Notes: a model not told the origin generated them from the sequence alone. Positions 22,020 to 31,263 are shown, numbered from the stretch's first letter. The stretch: DNA of 55,300 nucleotides from Coxiella endosymbiont of Ornithodoros amblus (GCF_019425495.1 NZ_VFIV01000002.1:1-55300), one strand, 5' to 3'. Numbers and translations are program-made.

Positions 22020-23412
22020 ATGCTAATACGAACAACTAATCCTAGAACGGGAGAAGTTATAAAAACTTACCAAGAAATGACGGATCAACAAGTTGAAGAT
22101 ATTATTAGTGATACCCATTATGATTATGAAAAATGGCGAAGCGTAAGTTTTAAAGAACGTGGTAGAAAACTTCGCCGTATTGCTCAATCTCAATTGTTAC
22201 GAAAAAATAAAGCCGATTACGCAAAATTAATCGCAACGGAAATGGGGAAAACCCATAACAGCAGGCGAAACGGAAGCTGAAAAGTGTGCTTGTTTTTGCG
22301 ATTATTATGCTGATCATGAAGAAACGTTGCTAAAACCTCGAACCGTTAACACAGATTAGAAAAAAACTATGTAACTTATCAGCCTAGCGGCGTCGTTTTT
22401 TGGCATTATGCAGTGGAATTTTCCTTTGTGGCAGGTATTCTGTTTTGCTGCGCTTAATTTAATGGCTGGTCATGGCTGCTTATTAAAATATGCTTCGATT
22501 TTAACAGGTACTGCCCTTACGATCGAAAAGTTAATAAAATCTGCCGATTTACCTGATAATATTTTTCGAATCCTTGTCATTAATACGGAAAAAGCGAGCG
22601 ATGTCATCTCTCACCCTAAAATTCTGCAGTAACCTTAACTGGCAGTGAAGGCACCGAGAGAGCGGTTGGAAGTGCTGCTGGTAAAGCACTAAAAAAAGTG
22701 GTTTTGGAACTCGACGGCAATGATGCTTACCTCATATTTAAAAGATGCCGCTTAGAAAAAGCAGCAGAAGCTTGCGTGGAATCTCGCTTGAGCAATTCGG
22801 GACAATCTTGCATTACCGCCAAACGATTAATTATTGTTGAAAATGTTTGTGATGAATTTAAATCGCTCGTGATAGAGAAAGCTCAATTCTACCAAATGGG
22901 TGATCCCTTAAAAGGTGATCCCTTAAAAAAAGAGACGGTACTTGGCCCGCTATCACGTTCCGATTTACGTGATGGCGTCCATGGGGAAAGTGAGGGAATC
23001 GATCGACAAGGGTGTTTTTTAGAAATGGGTGTAGAAATACCGGAAAGTAAAGGCTTTTACTATCCCCCACCGTACTTTCAGGCGTTCGGGCGGGACAACC
23101 TGCTTTTAACGACGAAGTATTCGGACCGGTTATTGCACTTATTCACGCAAAAGATGAAAAACACGCTATTAAAAAATAGCTAATAATTCAAAATTTGGAT
23201 TGGGAGTAGCTGTTTTTACTAATGATAGTGAACGCGGCGAAAAAATAGCGGTTACCGAACTTCAGGCGGGGGGCACCTATGTCGTTAATATTTTCGTTAA
23301 ATCCGACCCGCGGTTACCTTTTGGAGGTGTTAAACATTCGGATTACGGTCGTGAATTGTCGGCTGAAGGAATTCGTTCGTTTATAAATGTGAAAACGGTG
23401 GTCGTTGATTAG
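22020..23412 (+). pseudogene. gabD: Succinate-semialdehyde / NAD(P) aldehyde dehydrogenase, broken
   Basis: ALDH-superfamily remains of normal overall length. Pieces in order: MLIRTTNPRTGEVIKTYQEM at the start, YASILTGTALTIEKLIKSAD, VLELDGNDAYLIF (normally ELGGxDxFI), NSGQSCITAKRLIIVE with the catalytic Cys, the DPLK repeat, then LQAGGTYVVNIFVKSDPRLP and FGGVKHSDYGRELSAEGIRS to the end. At least five frame changes separate them. The start at 22020 is preferred over ATG at 22011 because AGG lies nine bases upstream. The substrate (succinate semialdehyde) is inferred from the pattern of the GabD/Sad subfamily and is not certain. It trails the intact glutamate-synthase-like gene by 3-12 bases. 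Confidence 0.85.
22899..22928. repeat. Exact 15-bp tandem duplication in the aldehyde dehydrogenase pseudogene
   Basis: The unit ggtgatcccttaaaa appears twice in a row (22899-22913, 22914-22928), giving GDPLKGDPLK where relatives carry a single GDPL. It keeps the frame. It resembles the 19-bp and 17-bp duplications elsewhere in the window. Confidence 0.95.
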
Positions 23413-23513
23413 GTATGCGCGCTCGTTATTCATTTTTTCCTTAGTAAATCGACCGCAAGCAAAGGTGCTGAGCGGTTTTGCTTCCCGTGTTTGTATTTAT
23501 TTAGAGAGTTTAT

Positions 23514-24360
23514 TTAAAAAAAACAAAAGGAATAAATAACCAAGGGACTTTTTTTGCAATAATGATCCCAATCCTCTCCATATTTTTGTCGACAGCGATT
23601 AATATCACGACGAGCTCGATGAGTAATCATGCCCACGAAGAAAGTTACCTAAAAATAAGGTAAAAAGTCATTAAATCCGCAAATTAAACCCCACGATAAT
23701 ACCATGACGATATCAGCCGTGTAATGAATTTTGCGTGCGTAACGCCACCAACCGTCGATTAGCAGTAAACTGCCGTTTGGCTTGAAAGTAAGTCGGTTTT
23801 TTTAACGTTCCCCACGACAATTAAGGAAAGGCTTTTCATTTTACATACGTACCACGCTCTTGCATACGAAAGCTATTGCGTTAACTTTGAGAGGTATCCC
23901 ATACATAATAAATAGGCGCCCGATCAGTAATAACGGTAATGAATGTTCAAAAAGCGTGTGTGAAGCCATGTACATGGAATTAATACAATAAACAAATGGG
24001 CTACTCGCAAAATTTCAGAAAATTAACATCCAACCCAATTTTTCGTAAAAATATCCCAAGTCGTTAGAATACATTCTTCGCCTTTCATGCAAGCGTTTGT
24101 GTACAATCCGCGGCCAATACCATAAAAATCATAGATGTGCTAATAACATGATAAGTCGCGTATTGGTGGCCACCGCGATTCATCCTCGAGAATTTTGTTT
24201 AGGATTGTAAGTGGAAGTAGTGGAATGACTTCCCAGTCAACTATTCAAACGTCTCGAGAGAATAGAGCCGAGGATCTTGATCCAGTCACAATTGTATAAA
24301 ATCAATTCCCGCACGATCGCTCGTGCCCGTAATCCCTAGGGTATTCTGGGGATTTCTCTT
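23514..24360 (-). pseudogene. Eukaryote-type sterol C-24 reductase (ERG4-like), fossil
   Basis: Reading the minus strand across frames gives a polytopic sterol-reductase C-terminal two-thirds: [167 protein letters not shown] and HYCKKSP. The GEE-TTWD, GWML-FWN, and terminal HRxxRDxxxCxxKYGxDWxxYC patterns are those of the ERG4/ERG24 family, delta-24(24(1)) branch. C. burnetii is known to carry two such eukaryote-like genes; this appears to be the remains of one. Many frameshifts and stops are present. The N-terminal part beyond 24360 is no longer readable. Confidence 0.82.
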
Positions 24361-25268
24361 AACGCTATTTATATATCATGATGGAGACCCACAATCCCCG
24401 CGACTTCGGCTGTGTGTGTGAAGCCTCCATTCTTTATCTATCGGTAGGCGGCCTACGCACGAAGATGAGACACTCTGGGTTACATCGTGCCTATCAATAT
24501 AGAGTCGCGCCCTTCATTTAAGCTTTAGCCCGATTTCCGTTAGGCATTAGGAAAAATAATGGAAAAGCTGCTATAGTGGTATTACGCTTTAAAATTTCCC
24601 GAGAAGAATCTTATGGTAACTTTAACTCATACTTTAATTAAGACACTTAATGCGATATGTTTAACCTTTGGAATATTAACAGCAACTGCCAGGAACAGTC
24701 CTATACGTAGCTTTTCAGACGCTCAATTCCACTATGTTAGTGGAAAATTCCTAAATAGGAAAGGATGAGAGGGCTGATGAAAGTTAAGGTAAAGCCTGAG
24801 GCTAATGATGCTGATTCATGCGGTGGCTCTGTGCTCTGTGAAGCCGATGCCTGATAAGCATCAACCTTGTGTAATTCATCCAGGCACGCATGCTGGCCGA
24901 TTTAAATCGTGAGACTACACATATACCAATGCAACCGCTTCTTTTCGTCAAAACTGATTGTTGACAACAACCCTGGGACCATATACATATAGAGCAAATC
25001 AGAATACAGGAAAATAATGATCTCGTCTATCGTTCCCGCGTATTTTACTGCGCTCATACAGGTTACTTAGCTTAACTTGTATATTCGTTAAATGCATTTT
25101 ATCTTCTTCTTAATAATAAAGAATAGGTAACTTTTTAAAGATTCCAATCTTACCCAAGAAATTACCCATCTTTTTTCTGGATTTTTCGAATTCCTCGAAT
25201 CACAATATCGAAAAAAATATTTAAAAACAATTGGTTTTCGAAGTCATCGAAAACATTAGAGCCTAATA
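24361..25268. other. Gene-poor degraded interval with one short secreted-like ORF
   Basis: About 900 bases with no long ORF. The first 120 bases probably held the N-terminus of the sterol reductase on the minus strand. On the plus strand an ATG at 24613 opens 51 codons to 24768, MVTLTHTLIKTLNAICLTFG with a hydrophobic signal-like core, then stops. The following plus-strand bases read in short pieces such as DSCGGSVLCEADA and HQPCVIHPGTHAGRF, suggesting a decayed Cys-containing secreted protein I cannot name. The last 200 bases before the tRNA are A+T-rich and featureless. Confidence 0.45.
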
Positions 25269-25359
25269 TGGCGGAGAGGGCGGGATTCGAACCCGCGTAG
25301 GCCGTGAGGCCTCAGCCGATTTCGAGTCGGTGCCGGTGTGGCCGCTTCGGTACCTCTCC
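25269..25359 (-). tRNA. tRNA-Ser (anticodon CGA)
   Basis: On the minus strand the sequence runs GGAGAGG (acceptor 5' side, ending at 25359) to CCTCTCC, discriminator G and an encoded CCA at 25269-25271. The anticodon loop is CTCGAAA, anticodon CGA, reading UCG. A long variable arm (GAGGCC-TCAC-GGCCTAC) and the T loop GGTTCGAATCC mark it as a class II serine tRNA. It lies alone between degraded stretches and is expected to be charged by the serS product found in this window. Confidence 0.95.
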
Positions 25360-25514
25360 AATCAATCTTGCTTGAGGACATCAAGAGAGGGACTATTCTA
25401 TAGAAACAGGCTGATATTTCAAGGCATTAGTATCATCCCATGGTTAAATCATTAAGAAAGGACGCTTGAGTTTTCTTAACGGAAATTCAAAGTTCAGCAT
25501 AAAAATGCTGGACC

Positions 25515-26340
25515 TTACTTCTTTCTATTAAGAAATTTTATAAAATTAAAACGGTCCAAATGTTTAAGCTGAGATAAGGGTATACTTTCTTTAGTGTCTT
25601 CCATATTCTCGATTTCGCCGTATTCATCAAAAGCAGGGACATGAAGAAAAGGGAAGCCCGAATTAGGGATACCTTCTGGAGGTTGATCATCGCACAATAG
25701 GACAGACTTTGATTTTAACTCCCCTTACATCTCTGTGTAAAATGCTATAAATTCTAAAACCGATAGCTTACTTTTTCTATTCGTATAAAAAACATCAGAA
25801 ATTAATCGATAGTTTTCATCGTTTATCTTGTTTGTAAATTTCGTCTGAATCTCATTGCCACAAAAATAAATAGAGGCGTTGGGGATATGAGTTTGCTTCT
25901 TATCGTCATCGTATCCCCTTCCGAGGCATCGGCTTCAAGAGTTGGTCGAAAAGTAGCGAAAACCTTTTCATCTTCTTTCTTCCTGTTTATTCTCTTGGAT
26001 GAAAAAAACAAGATGGATTCACTCTTTCGTGAATAATCATGGCGATATTCGCCACAATACTTCTTAAGTCTTCTAAATTAAGATAACACTCGTTCAAACT
26101 TTGCTTAATGACCGAATAAAGCATTATCTTTTTTAAATACACCTTTACTTGATTTAAGGCAATAAATTTATAAAACTTTTTTAAAAGACGAGGAATGCGT
26201 TTATTGATAAAATCGTTAATTTCATTTTTTAGTTGCTCGTTTTCAGCGGAGGGATCAATGAACGAAATTTCCGGGAGTGCACTTTAGGATGAGCGATTTC
26301 CCAACGCTAAAATCTTAGGGGCTGACAAGGAGTATTTCAT
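25515..26340 (-). pseudogene. Unrecognised protein downstream of purC, broken
   Basis: Immediately after the purC stop an ATG opens MKYSLSAPKILALGNRSS and stops. The next readable frame gives ALPEISFIDPSAENEQLKNE, INDFINKRIPRLLKKFYKFI, ALNQVKVYLKKIMLYSVIKQ and SLNECYLNLEDLRSIVANIA. After another shift it reads KVFATFRPTLEADASEGDTM, and the end is a 60-codon ORF finishing HLDRFNFIKFLNRKK at 25515. The whole is about 270 residues, lysine- and leucine-rich, with no signal peptide or membrane segment. I do not recognise a family. It may be a Coxiella-specific gene. Confidence 0.5.
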
Positions 26341-27060
26341 TTACGGCAACTTAATTTGAAAACGATGGGCAATTTCTTCATAAGACTCGACGACCCGTCC
26401 CATGTCTTTGCGGAAACGGTCTTTATCAAGGGGCTCTTTTGTTTTGACGTCCCAAATGCGACAAGAATCGGGACTAATTTCATCGCCTAAGTAGATTTCA
26501 TCGTCACTGACGCCAAACTCATATTTGGCATCTACCAAAATTAAATTAACGTTAGAAAATAAGGAAAAAAGCACATTGTTAATTTTAAAAGACAATTCTT
26601 TCATGCGATCTAACTGGGTCTGTGTTGCCCAACCAAAGCTCAACGCGTGGTTTTCATTGACCATGGGATCGTGCAGTGGGTCGTTTTTCAAAAACAACTC
26701 ATATAAAGACGGATTGAGCCGAAGACCGCTTTCAATTCCTAATCGACGGCACAAACTTCCCGCTGTAATATTACGAACAACACATTCAAGGGGAATCATC
26801 TTAAGACGTCGAACCAATGATTCATTCGGTGAGAGGACACTTTCAAAATGAGTTAATATACCTGCATCTTTCAACGCCTGCATAATGTGCGCATTAATTT
26901 GATTATTAATAACCCCTTTTCTCGCTAATTTCTCGTCTTTTTCACCATCAAAGGCCGTTGTATCGTCACGAAACTCAGCAATTAAAAAACCAGGTTCATC
27001 CGTTTCGTATATGGATTTAACTTTACCGCTGTAGAATAATTTTCGTTTTGATGGATTCAT
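26341..27060 (-). CDS. purC: SAICAR synthetase (phosphoribosylaminoimidazole-succinocarboxamide synthase)
   Basis: A 239-residue enzyme that joins aspartate to CAIR with ATP in purine synthesis, the usual bacterial length. It shows KLFYSGKVKSIYETDEPGFL at the start, GVINNQINAHIMQALKDAGI, the signature LECVVRNITAGSLCRRLGIE, LVDAKYEFGVSDDEIYLGDE and ISPDSCRIWD. It lies 2 bases after bamC, in the order dapA-bamC-purC conserved in E. coli, so the three are probably co-transcribed. Intact, showing retained purine synthesis. Confidence 0.96.
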   Translation of the reverse strand: MNPSKRKLFYSGKVKSIYETDEPGFLIAEFRDDTTAFDGEKDEKLARKGVINNQINAHIMQALKDAGILTHFESVLSPNESLVRRLKMIPLECVVRNITAGSLCRRLGIESGLRLNPSLYELFLKNDPLHDPMVNENHALSFGWATQTQLDRMKELSFKINNVLFSLFSNVNLILVDAKYEFGVSDDEIYLGDEISPDSCRIWDVKTKEPLDKDRFRKDMGRVVESYEEIAHRFQIKLP

Positions 27061-27062
27061 GA

Positions 27063-27656
27063 TTATGCAATTTTTTGTTGGATGGCCGTCAATATTCGTT
27101 GGCTAACGTCTTTAGCGGCGGGTTGATTACCCTTACTGAGTAAAATCACTTCTGTTTGATTTCCTTGGGCCTTTAGATAAACGCGATAAATGGGCGTTGC
27201 TTTTGTAATCTTATTATTGGTGCCTTTAACGTCCAATACGTAATAAGAGTGGAGCGTGCTATCTTGATCAAGAATTTGGTAAGGGGTTTTTTGCAAAGCG
27301 CGCTCCACTTTACTCCAAGCTACAGCGGGTTTTTCTACGATAACCATAACAGGCGAGCCTTGATTACTTTGTTGTAAAGTTGCCATCGCTCTTTTTGAAA
27401 AGGATTGTTGTAATTGGGTTTGGTTTTCAAATCGCTGCAAATTGCTGCCTGGCGGAACAAGCGAGGGTGATTGAATAGCCGAAGGAGTCGCGCTCGGCAA
27501 GGGGTAATAATTTTCGCCGCGCTTTACCGGCATATCCGTGGAGGTTCTCATTACGGGAACGGTCCAAGCGTGTGTCAAATAATTTTGAGGACGTTTTGCA
27601 CACCCTATTAAAAGCGTCATTATAGCAATAACTGTTATCAACGTTAAATATCGCAT
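27063..27656 (-). CDS. bamC: Outer-membrane assembly lipoprotein BamC (NlpB), short form
   Basis: A 197-residue lipoprotein: signal MRYLTLITVIAIMTLLIGC with lipobox LIGC, so Cys19 would be lipidated. A proline-rich linker follows (YYPLPSATPSAIQSPSLVPP), then a domain beginning MVIVEKPAVAWSKVERALQK and ending KGNQPAAKDVSQRILTAIQQ, which fits one BamC helix-grip domain. E. coli BamC has 344 residues and two such domains, so this version is reduced. The name rests mainly on its position between dapA and purC plus the lipobox and the WxxVxxAL pattern; direct similarity is modest. It would be a peripheral part of the BAM complex. Confidence 0.8.
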   Translation of the reverse strand: MRYLTLITVIAIMTLLIGCAKRPQNYLTHAWTVPVMRTSTDMPVKRGENYYPLPSATPSAIQSPSLVPPGSNLQRFENQTQLQQSFSKRAMATLQQSNQGSPVMVIVEKPAVAWSKVERALQKTPYQILDQDSTLHSYYVLDVKGTNNKITKATPIYRVYLKAQGNQTEVILLSKGNQPAAKDVSQRILTAIQQKIA

Positions 27657-27674
27657 ATTTATTTTACTCCATAT

Positions 27675-28568
27675 CTAGCATTTAATGCCCACTTGTTGCA
27701 GAGATTCTCTCACTTTAGCGTGATATCGCTCGCTTAACGGAGTCAAAGGCAATCGAATGCCATCAGGAATTACCCCCATTTGAGACAATGCCCATTTTAC
27801 CGGAATAGGATTGGATTCAACAAACAATGAATCATAAAGAGGTGACAATTGATCATTTTCTTTTTTCGCCAATTCTACGTTACCCGAAACAGCCGTTATG
27901 CAAAACGTGTGATAGAGTTTGGGAACTACATTCGCCACCACTGAAATAACCCCCTTTCCACCCGCTAGCATAAAATCCATTGCCGTTTTATCATCACCAC
28001 TTAATAAATCCAAGTCCTCAACTTTTAATTGCTTAACCCGTTGGATATCGCCTGTCGCTTCTTTGAGGCCCACTACATTTGGACACTTCGCTATTCGTAT
28101 TACGGTTTCAGGCAGCAAGTCACACGCGGTTCGCGAAGGCACGTTATAAAGTATTTGGGGAATAGATACAGCTTCTGCAATCATTTTAAAGTATTGAAAA
28201 AGACCTTCTTGGGTGGGTTTATTGTAGTAAGGCGTTACTATTAAAGCGGCATCTGCGCCGAGTTCCATTGCCTGCTGTGTCATTTCAATGGTATAAACAG
28301 TAGAATCTGCACCCGTTCCAACAATAATCGGGATTTTTTTATTTACTTGGTCAACGACTTGTCGAATAATTTTATGGCGTTCCTCAGCGGTGACCGTCGG
28401 TGACTCCCCTGTGGTCCCCAAAATAACCAACCCATCGGTGTCATTTTCCAAATGCCATTCAACCAATTCTTTCAAATTGGAATAATCAATCTCCCCGTTT
28501 TCCTGCATCGGCGTCACTAAGGCGACAAGACTGCCATTGAACATAACATTCATCCTCTTTTCTGTCAT
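27675..28568 (-). CDS. dapA: 4-hydroxy-tetrahydrodipicolinate synthase
   Basis: Condenses pyruvate with aspartate semialdehyde, the first committed step to diaminopimelate and lysine. The protein shows GTTGESPTVTAEER, VGTGADSTVYTIEMTQQAME, TPYYNKPTQEGLF, the Tyr in YNVPSRTACDL, and the Schiff-base Lys in VGLKEATGD. The frame opens at 28568, but the ATG at 28544 (MFNGSLVALVTPM) aligns with the E. coli start and has AGAGG nine bases upstream, so it is the probable start, giving 289 residues. It heads the dapA-bamC-purC group. Intact. Confidence 0.95.
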   Translation of the reverse strand: MTEKRMNVMFNGSLVALVTPMQENGEIDYSNLKELVEWHLENDTDGLVILGTTGESPTVTAEERHKIIRQVVDQVNKKIPIIVGTGADSTVYTIEMTQQAMELGADAALIVTPYYNKPTQEGLFQYFKMIAEAVSIPQILYNVPSRTACDLLPETVIRIAKCPNVVGLKEATGDIQRVKQLKVEDLDLLSGDDKTAMDFMLAGGKGVISVVANVVPKLYHTFCITAVSGNVELAKKENDQLSPLYDSLFVESNPIPVKWALSQMGVIPDGIRLPLTPLSERYHAKVRESLQQVGIKC

Positions 28569-28610
28569 TCTATGTCATTCTTACTAGAGTTCGCAATTAA
28601 GCAATTAATC

Positions 28611-29540
28611 TTATTGGTGGATGATAGGTATAATGGCCCCTCGACAAGCGACCACAGTAGCAGCTAAACTAGCCGCTTTTTGGGAGGCTGCCGCTGAATT
28701 TAAACCTTCAAAGCGCGCGGCAAGGTAAGCCCCGTTAAAAGCGTCACCTGCGCCAGTGGTATCAATGACCTTAGTCACTCGCTCAATGGCGACTTTCTTT
28801 TCGCCCGTCTCATCCGATAACCAATAACCATTTTCCCCTTGCTTAACGACCACTTCCTGAACACCAAAACGATGAAGCCGTTGGGCCGTTTCTTTAGGAC
28901 TTTTATCGCCAAAAAAAGTCTTTTCATCCGAAAATGAAGGCAATCCTATCGTCGTCAATTCCAGTATTTCTTCTATAATGGCGCGCGCTGAATCCAAATT
29001 CGGCCAAAGGCAAACACGAAAATTGGTATCAAAACAAATGGGTTTTCCTTTTTCATGTGCCACCTTAAGACAATCTAAAAGTTTGTCACGCCCTGTTTCA
29101 TAGAGCATGGCAAGCGTAATTCCTGATAGATACAGACTATCGAATTCCAACAGCTTCTGACAAAGACAATCACCCTCTTCGCCTTCAAAAAGCGCCCGAG
29201 CGGCCGACTGCGAGCGGTAGTAATAAAAATAACGCTCTCCTCTTTTGTCGTTACGAATTAAATATAACCCCGGCAACTTGTCGGTAATTTGGCGGACCAG
29301 GGAAACTCCAATGCCTTCGCCCAGCCACTGGTTTAACATTTCATGGCTAAACGTATCAACCCCGAGCGCCGTTACGTAATCGACCGTAACCATGGTTGTT
29401 TTACTCAACGAGCGGACGAGATAAACCGCCGTATTCAATGTATCACCGGAAAAATTAACGCTAAAATCTTTGCAATTTTTAGACGTGAGTTCAATTAAAC
29501 ATTCACCAATAATCGCTGTTCGTTGGTGCGATTAAGACAT
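28611..29540 (-). CDS. kdgK: PfkB-family sugar kinase, probably 2-keto-3-deoxygluconate kinase, with a stop at codon 3
   Basis: The body matches ribokinase-fold KdgK: GDTLNTAVYLVRSL, YVTALGVDTFSHEMLNQWLG, LYLIRNDKRGERYFYYYRSQ, SAARALFEG, a substrate region FDTNFRVCLWPN, and the ATP/catalytic motif DTTGAGDAFNGAYLAARFEG. In frame upstream the natural N-terminus SHQRTAIIGECLIELTS is present, preceded by ATG TCT TAA, with GGGAGGAG five bases before that ATG. So the strong start codon is followed at once by a stop. Without it the only in-frame starts are weak codons such as TTG at 29438, which would drop the N-terminal strand. Either the gene is newly inactivated or translation starts inefficiently. 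It is divergent from rmuC, 39 bases away. Confidence 0.75.
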
Positions 29541-29579
29541 TTATCTCCTCCCAATCAAGAAATTTGGTATTATATTACG

Positions 29580-30860
29580 ATGAATTGGCAAGCAGTACTT
29601 ATTCTAGGAATTCCGACGCTCGTTACGGTTAGTGTAGGCGTTTTAATTTATGGGCGACTGAAACAACAACATCGTGTCGATCAAACTCTCCACCAACAAT
29701 TGCTCATTATTCAAGACCGTTTAAAACAGTGGGATGAGCAACGGAACTTTGTACAATCACTTATCCAACAACAACAAAAAGAGCAAACCAAACAACGTCA
29801 ACGATTTGACGAATATCAAATAAAAAGCTTGAAATTGATTCAAGATAGTTTGATACAGAACATGCGAAGTATTCGAGAGCAAGTCAGCGCTACTCTCACC
29901 GATCACACCGAAAACTTAGGTAAACGCGTAGACAAGCTCACGAGTGAAACGCAAGAACGACTCAAAGAAATTAGCGGGCAAGTGGATCGTAGGTTGACGG
30001 AAGGCTTCGAAAAAACTACCGTAACGTTTACGGATGTGGTTAAGCGTTTAACCATTATCGATGAAGCACAGAAAAAAATTACCGAATTATCAACAAATGT
30101 GGTTAGTCTCCAAGAAGTCTTATCTGATAAACGTTCGCGCGGCGCTTTTGGCGAAGTGCAATTGTCGAGTTTAATCCGCAATATGCTGCCCGAATCTCAC
30201 TATGCATTACAGCACACATTAACGAATAATAAACGTTGTGATTGCATTTTATTTTTACCTGAGCCCACCGGAAATGTCGTCATTGACGCAAAGTTCCCCT
30301 TAGAAAGTTATCAGCAAATCCGAAACGAAAAACTTTCGGAAAGCGAGCGAGCGCAAGCGGAAAAGCAATTTCGATTGGACATACGAAAACATATTCGAGA
30401 TATTGCTGAAAAATACATTGTTCCTGGGGAAACGGCTGAAGGCGCGGTTATGTTTATTCCGGCTGAAGCAGTTTTTGCTGAAATACACGCTCACTACCCC
30501 GATCTCATCGAAATAGCCCATAAATCGCGGGTGTGGCTAGTGTCGCCAACGACCATGATGGCTATTTTAACAACAGCGCGAGCCGTTTTAAAAGATGCAG
30601 CGACTCGAAAACAAGTGCACATTATTCAAGAACATTTAATCATGCTGAGTAAAGATTTCGACCGCTTTCAAGACCGGATGGACAAATTGGCTCATCACAT
30701 CGGCTTGGCGCATGAAGATGTTTCCAAGGTTCATAAATCTTCGCAAAAAATTACAAGTCGGTTTAATAAAATCGAAAAGGTGGAATTGGATTTTCAAGAC
30801 AACCAACCTGCCGCCAACCCCATCATTCCCGCTCCCGACCAGATCGGTGGGCAAGAATGA
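29580..30860 (+). CDS. rmuC: DNA recombination protein RmuC
   Basis: A 426-residue protein with one N-terminal membrane helix (AVLILGIPTLVTVSVGVLIY), a long glutamine- and charge-rich coiled coil to about residue 200, then the RmuC nuclease-like domain: RGAFGEVQLSSLIRNMLPES, CDCILFLPEPTGNVVIDAKF, PLESYQQ, MFIPAEAVFAEIHAHYPDLI and RVWLVSPTTMMAILTTARAV. The VIDAKFPLE segment carries the acidic-Lys core expected of PD-(D/E)XK-type proteins. RmuC limits recombination at inverted repeats. The start at 29580 is preferred over the longer frame from 29523 because the helix begins there. A strong terminator follows. Confidence 0.93.
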   Translation: MNWQAVLILGIPTLVTVSVGVLIYGRLKQQHRVDQTLHQQLLIIQDRLKQWDEQRNFVQSLIQQQQKEQTKQRQRFDEYQIKSLKLIQDSLIQNMRSIREQVSATLTDHTENLGKRVDKLTSETQERLKEISGQVDRRLTEGFEKTTVTFTDVVKRLTIIDEAQKKITELSTNVVSLQEVLSDKRSRGAFGEVQLSSLIRNMLPESHYALQHTLTNNKRCDCILFLPEPTGNVVIDAKFPLESYQQIRNEKLSESERAQAEKQFRLDIRKHIRDIAEKYIVPGETAEGAVMFIPAEAVFAEIHAHYPDLIEIAHKSRVWLVSPTTMMAILTTARAVLKDAATRKQVHIIQEHLIMLSKDFDRFQDRMDKLAHHIGLAHEDVSKVHKSSQKITSRFNKIEKVELDFQDNQPAANPIIPAPDQIGGQE

Positions 30861-30919
30861 CGTGATAAAAATGGTAGGACAATACTTCTCATTCCAGGAA
30901 GAATAAATGGAAAAAACAA

Positions 30920-30944
30920 AAAAGCCAGATAAAATCTGGCTTTT
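30920..30944. terminator. Bidirectional intrinsic terminator between rmuC and a small lipoprotein gene
   Basis: The stem aaaagccagat / atctggctttt closes an AAA loop and is flanked by A-run on the left and T-run on the right, so it can end transcription from both sides. It lies 60 bases after the rmuC stop and about 20 before the stop of the convergent lipoprotein gene. Confidence 0.9.
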
Positions 30945-30963
30945 TTGCTATAAAAAGATTTTA

Positions 30964-31152
30964 TCAATGATGATTACAATGACGATGGCCACGCCGATAG
31001 TTCACACAACGGTGTGCAGTACCCAATTTTGCACTGGGCCCTGTTTGATGATAAACTACGCGATCGGCTGGCATTGGCGTGCGTGAAATACAACCGCTTA
31101 AAAGAAGTGCAGCAACAATCACTGAAGTCATAACAGCAATTTTTTTGTTCAT
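30964..31152 (-). CDS. Small lipoprotein with His/Cys-rich tail, 62 aa
   Basis: MNKKIAVMTSVIVAALLLSG followed by C is a complete lipoprotein signal with lipobox LLSGC, so about 41 residues would remain after processing. The mature part ends AHRCVNYRRGHRHCNHH, five His and two Cys in the last 17 residues, which could bind metal. A purine-rich stretch (GATAAGGATTA) precedes the ATG. It is isolated between a strong terminator and a dehalogenase relic. I do not recognise a family, and its small size fits lineage-specific Coxiella lipoproteins. Envelope location is well supported; function is unknown. Confidence 0.7.
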   Translation of the reverse strand: MNKKIAVMTSVIVAALLLSGCISRTPMPADRVVYHQTGPSAKLGTAHRCVNYRRGHRHCNHH

Positions 31153-31263
31153 AAAATAATCCTTATCGAGGTTGAGTGAATTTAAACCCAGTAAAAATGA
31201 TAGGAGTATTTGAAAGGAAATGCAAGTTTATACGATGGAAATTTCATCTCGGCAGAAAATTTA

